Shown: positions 61,684 through 64,000 of the stretch, in pieces
Layout: each line of letters begins with the position of its first letter
Position numbering within the stretch: position 1 is the first letter of the stretch
NCBI RefSeq assembly: GCF_022489035.1
Contig: NZ_JAKVTV010000006.1
Span: forward strand, 1-64,000
Source: Christiangramia lutea
GTDB lineage: Bacteria; Bacteroidota; Bacteroidia; Flavobacteriales; Flavobacteriaceae
Direction of reading: 5' to 3'
Length of the DNA: 64,000 nucleotides
Notes under the pieces: model-generated
What the model was told of the DNA's origin: nothing
The model's database searches: none
The model's input: the letters and a program-made list of their open reading frames with translations, nothing else
Made by a program: the position numbers and the translations under genes

Positions 61684-63105
61684 TTGGAAAAGCAGGAGCA
61701 AGAAAGATTCAGGGATAGTATAGGTACGGTTACTTCCGAAGGGAAACGTTCCTGGGTCTATCCCAAAAAACCTGATGGGATATTATATAAATATCGTAAA
61801 TGGGTAAGCTACTTCCTGCTTATTTTCCTTTTCGTTTCTCCATTTATAAAACTGAACGGGAACCAGTTTCTAATGTTCAATGTATTGGAGAGAAGATTCA
61901 ATATTTTCGGGGATATATTCTGGCCACAGGATTTTTACCTGTTCGTTTTAATGATGCTGATAGGAGTGGTCTTCGTGGTTTTATTCACCGTCGCCTTCGG
62001 AAGGATCTTTTGTGGATGGATCTGTCCGCAAACGATCTTTATGGAAATGGTTTTCAGAAGAATAGAATACTGGATTGAAGGTGACCGTGGTAAACAAATA
62101 AGACTGGATAAGCAGAACTGGAATGCCGAGAAGATCAGGAAAAAAGCGTCAAAATGGTTCATTTTCTTCATCATCTCCTTTTTGATCGCTAATGTTTTTC
62201 TTGCTTATCTAATTGGAAGCGACAGGTTGCTTTTATATATCCAGGAAGGTCCCCTTGCTCATATTAGCACCCTTATTTCATTGCTCATCTTTACCGGGGT
62301 GTTCTATTTTGTTTTTGCCTGGTTTCGGGAGCAGGTTTGTGTCATCGCCTGTCCCTACGGAAGGTTGCAAGGAGTGCTCCTAGATACGAAATCTATAGTT
62401 GTGGCCTATGATCATAAAAGAGGCGAAAAGGAAAAGGGGAGAGCGAAATTCAAAAAGAATGAGGATAGAGAAGCTAGCGGGAAAGGAGATTGTATAGATT
62501 GCTTGCAATGTGTGCAGGTTTGTCCAACCGGTATCGATATCAGGAATGGGACACAACTGGAATGTGTGAATTGCACCGCATGTATCGACGCCTGCAATAA
62601 CATTATGGATGCTGTGGATCTTCCTCGAGGCTTAATTAGATATGCCAGCGAGGAGAATATTGAAAAGAGGAAGAAGTTCAAGTTCACTCCGCGAATCAAG
62701 GGTTACGCAGCGGTGTTATTTATCCTGGTTTCGGTTTTAACAGGAATGCTTTTTCTCAGAAGCGATGTGGAAGCAAATATTTTAAGACTTCCCGGGCAAC
62801 TTTACGAACATAAGGAGAACAATATTATTAGTAATGTTTATACCTATAAGCTGATAAATAAGACTTCGAAGGATTATGAGAATGTTCAGTTTAAACTAAT
62901 GTCCCATAAGGGGAGCATCAGGACAGTAAAGGGAAGTTCTATTCTCGTTCCCGCGAATGGACTGGCTGAAGGCACGCTTTTTATTGAAATAAACAAAGCC
63001 GCTCTGGAAACCGAAAAAGATAAATTGAAGATTGCTGTCTATGACGGTGAGAACCTTATAGAAACCACGGGGACGACTTTCTTAGGTCCGCGGAGTTATA
63101 ATTAG
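61684..63105 (+). CDS. ccoG: cbb3 oxidase accessory ferredoxin CcoG
   Basis: 473 residues, TTG start. Five or so membrane helices; NapH-like motifs (FGRIFCGWICPQTIFMEMVF, CVIACPYGRLQGVL); two 4Fe-4S clusters in CIDCLQCVQVCP and CVNCTACIDACN; a C-terminal Ig-like domain. CcoG/RdxA is thought to reduce copper for delivery to cbb3 oxidase. It continues the cluster in the usual order. Confidence 0.93.
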   Translation: MEKQEQERFRDSIGTVTSEGKRSWVYPKKPDGILYKYRKWVSYFLLIFLFVSPFIKLNGNQFLMFNVLERRFNIFGDIFWPQDFYLFVLMMLIGVVFVVLFTVAFGRIFCGWICPQTIFMEMVFRRIEYWIEGDRGKQIRLDKQNWNAEKIRKKASKWFIFFIISFLIANVFLAYLIGSDRLLLYIQEGPLAHISTLISLLIFTGVFYFVFAWFREQVCVIACPYGRLQGVLLDTKSIVVAYDHKRGEKEKGRAKFKKNEDREASGKGDCIDCLQCVQVCPTGIDIRNGTQLECVNCTACIDACNNIMDAVDLPRGLIRYASEENIEKRKKFKFTPRIKGYAAVLFILVSVLTGMLFLRSDVEANILRLPGQLYEHKENNIISNVYTYKLINKTSKDYENVQFKLMSHKGSIRTVKGSSILVPANGLAEGTLFIEINKAALETEKDKLKIAVYDGENLIETTGTTFLGPRSYN

Positions 63106-63140
63106 AAGTGAGATATAAGTATTGAGATCTTAGAAAGGAT

Positions 63141-63167
63141 TGTCAGCCTGAGCGCAATCGAAGGCTG
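63141..63167. repeat. Short intergenic inverted repeat
   Basis: TCAGCCT (63143-63149) and AGGCTGA (63161-63167) flank a short GAGCGCAATCGA-type centre. This is the form of a widespread dispersed repeat in Bacteroidota. Located between ccoG and fixH. Confidence 0.5.
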
Positions 63168-63212
63168 AAAAAAGTGAAAGCCGAAAAAATAGAATTTTAA
63201 AAAAAATAAATT

Positions 63213-63662
63213 ATGAAGATCAATTGGGGAACAGGTTTGGTAATTGGGATGGTCGCTTTCATCACCTTCATCATGTATTTTGTAGTGACCATGATGAGCA
63301 GTTCAGATTATGATCACGACCTGGTTGTGGAAGATTACTATAAAGAAGAATTGCACTATCAGCAGGACATAGATGCTGAAAAGAATGCTCTGGCCATGGA
63401 TCAAAAGATTAACCTTAGGAGAGAAGGCTCCAAACTAATTCTTCAATTTCCCGGAGATATGGATCTGACTAAACTTGAAGGTAATGTGAATTTCTACCGG
63501 CCTTCAAATAAACTGCTGGATTTCAATATTCCGTTATCAGATATCAAAGGACAGGAACTGGAAGTTCCGGAAGCCACCTTGATACAGGGCAGGTGGAATA
63601 TAAAAGTGTATTGGCAAAAAGAAGGAAAGGAATTTTTATTCAAGGAAGAAATCGTGTACTAA
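63213..63662 (+). CDS. FixH family protein
   Basis: 149 residues: an N-terminal helix (GTGLVIGMVAFITFIMYFVV), the conserved YDHDLVVEDYYKEELHYQQD segment, and a beta-sandwich ending in GRWNIKVYWQKEGKEFLF. CcoH/FixH assists cbb3 assembly. One base separates its stop from the next start. Confidence 0.9.
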   Translation: MKINWGTGLVIGMVAFITFIMYFVVTMMSSSDYDHDLVVEDYYKEELHYQQDIDAEKNALAMDQKINLRREGSKLILQFPGDMDLTKLEGNVNFYRPSNKLLDFNIPLSDIKGQELEVPEATLIQGRWNIKVYWQKEGKEFLFKEEIVY

Positions 63663-63663
63663 A

Positions 63664-64000
63664 ATGTTCATATCGGCACTCATATTCGGATTACTTGGAA
63701 GCTTTCATTGTATTGGAATGTGCGGCCCCATTGCATTTTTACTACCCCTGGATAGGGAAAATAACCTGAGAAGATTACTTCAGATCTTCCTTTATCATTC
63801 CGGCCGGATCTTTTCCTATGCCGTGATCGGTTTAGCCTTCGGTATTGTGGGGAAAGGTTTGTCCTTATTCGGATTACAACAGCAGTTATCAATTATCATG
63901 GGAACTATAATGCTGTTACTGGTTCTAATTCCGAAGCGGAAACTGGGGAAATTAAATCCTGAAAATGCGGGTTTTAAATTCGTTTCTAATCTAAAAAATC
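63664..64000 (+). CDS. Sulfite exporter TauE/SafE-like membrane protein, 3'-truncated
   Basis: The frame from ATG at 63664 runs open to the window edge (112 codons seen). LIFGLLGSFHCIGMCGPIAF is the conserved first-helix motif of the TauE/SafE-like proteins that follow FixH in Bacteroidota cbb3 clusters; they are thought to help metal handling during oxidase assembly. About half of the protein is visible, so family assignment is good but function is inferred. Confidence 0.82.
   Translation, partial: MFISALIFGLLGSFHCIGMCGPIAFLLPLDRENNLRRLLQIFLYHSGRIFSYAVIGLAFGIVGKGLSLFGLQQQLSIIMGTIMLLLVLIPKRKLGKLNPENAGFKFVSNLKN

Overview
The window looks like chromosome of a marine, gliding member of the Flavobacteriaceae (Bacteroidota). 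The evidence is a type IX secretion/gliding core (gldK-gldL-gldM-gldN), a T9SS-sorted surface protein, lipoproteins throughout, many TTG starts, promoters of the Bacteroidota type (TAnnTTTG at -7, TTTG near -33), and a fused CcoNO oxidase. A Gramella/Christiangramia-like genus is my guess from overall resemblance and cannot be verified here.

Layout. 0-7 kb: 3' end of a repeat-rich T9SS substrate, then an exopolysaccharide set (GT2 glycosyltransferase, WcaJ-like phosphoglycosyltransferase, Wza-like exporter, Wzc-like tyrosine kinase). 7-15 kb: DsbD-like thiol reductase, small secreted proteins, an SDR, a lipoprotein and topA. 15-21 kb: a ureohydrolase-fold protein lacking the metal ligands, then gldKLMN ending in a strong terminator. 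21-30.5 kb: FAD oxidoreductase, DUF983 protein, ABC-F ATPase, a complete RND efflux operon and two small proteins. 30.5-33.7 kb: initiator tRNA-Met followed by a 3.1 kb AT-rich island bounded by copies of the tRNA 3' end. It carries a GNAT-PIN-(PUA-like) fusion and an ASCH protein. 34-41.7 kb: a broken metalloprotease-like lipoprotein gene, fasciclin protein, CPBP protease, an XRE-regulator/membrane-protein pair with palindromic operators, MgtC, a LuxR regulator. 41.8-64 kb: a low-oxygen block with hemN, deoC-deoD, universal stress proteins, a hibernation factor, a PAS histidine kinase, a response regulator fused to a CRP/FNR-type DNA-binding module, truncated haemoglobin, CoA transferase, YceI-porin-YceI, and the cbb3 oxidase operon (fixI, ccoS, ccoNO, ccoQ-like, ccoP, ccoG, fixH, TauE/SafE-like).

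Main finding. Seven intergenic promoters in the 41.8-58 kb block share one architecture: CTGA-N6-TCAT, exactly 23 bases between the TCA and a YAnnTTYR -7 box, and a short leader to the start codon. They precede hemN, the hpf-usp pair, a second usp, a membrane-protein/globin pair, a yceI gene, fixI and ccoS. The response regulator-CRP protein in the same block keeps the E-x3-R recognition-helix pair used by CRP/FNR proteins to read TGA. Its partner kinase has a PAS domain with His and Arg at the spacing of the haem-binding His and Arg of FixL. Together these suggest a FixL/FixK-like oxygen circuit built differently from the proteobacterial one. The second highlight is the tRNA-bounded GNAT-PIN/ASCH cargo, a candidate undescribed toxin or defence module.
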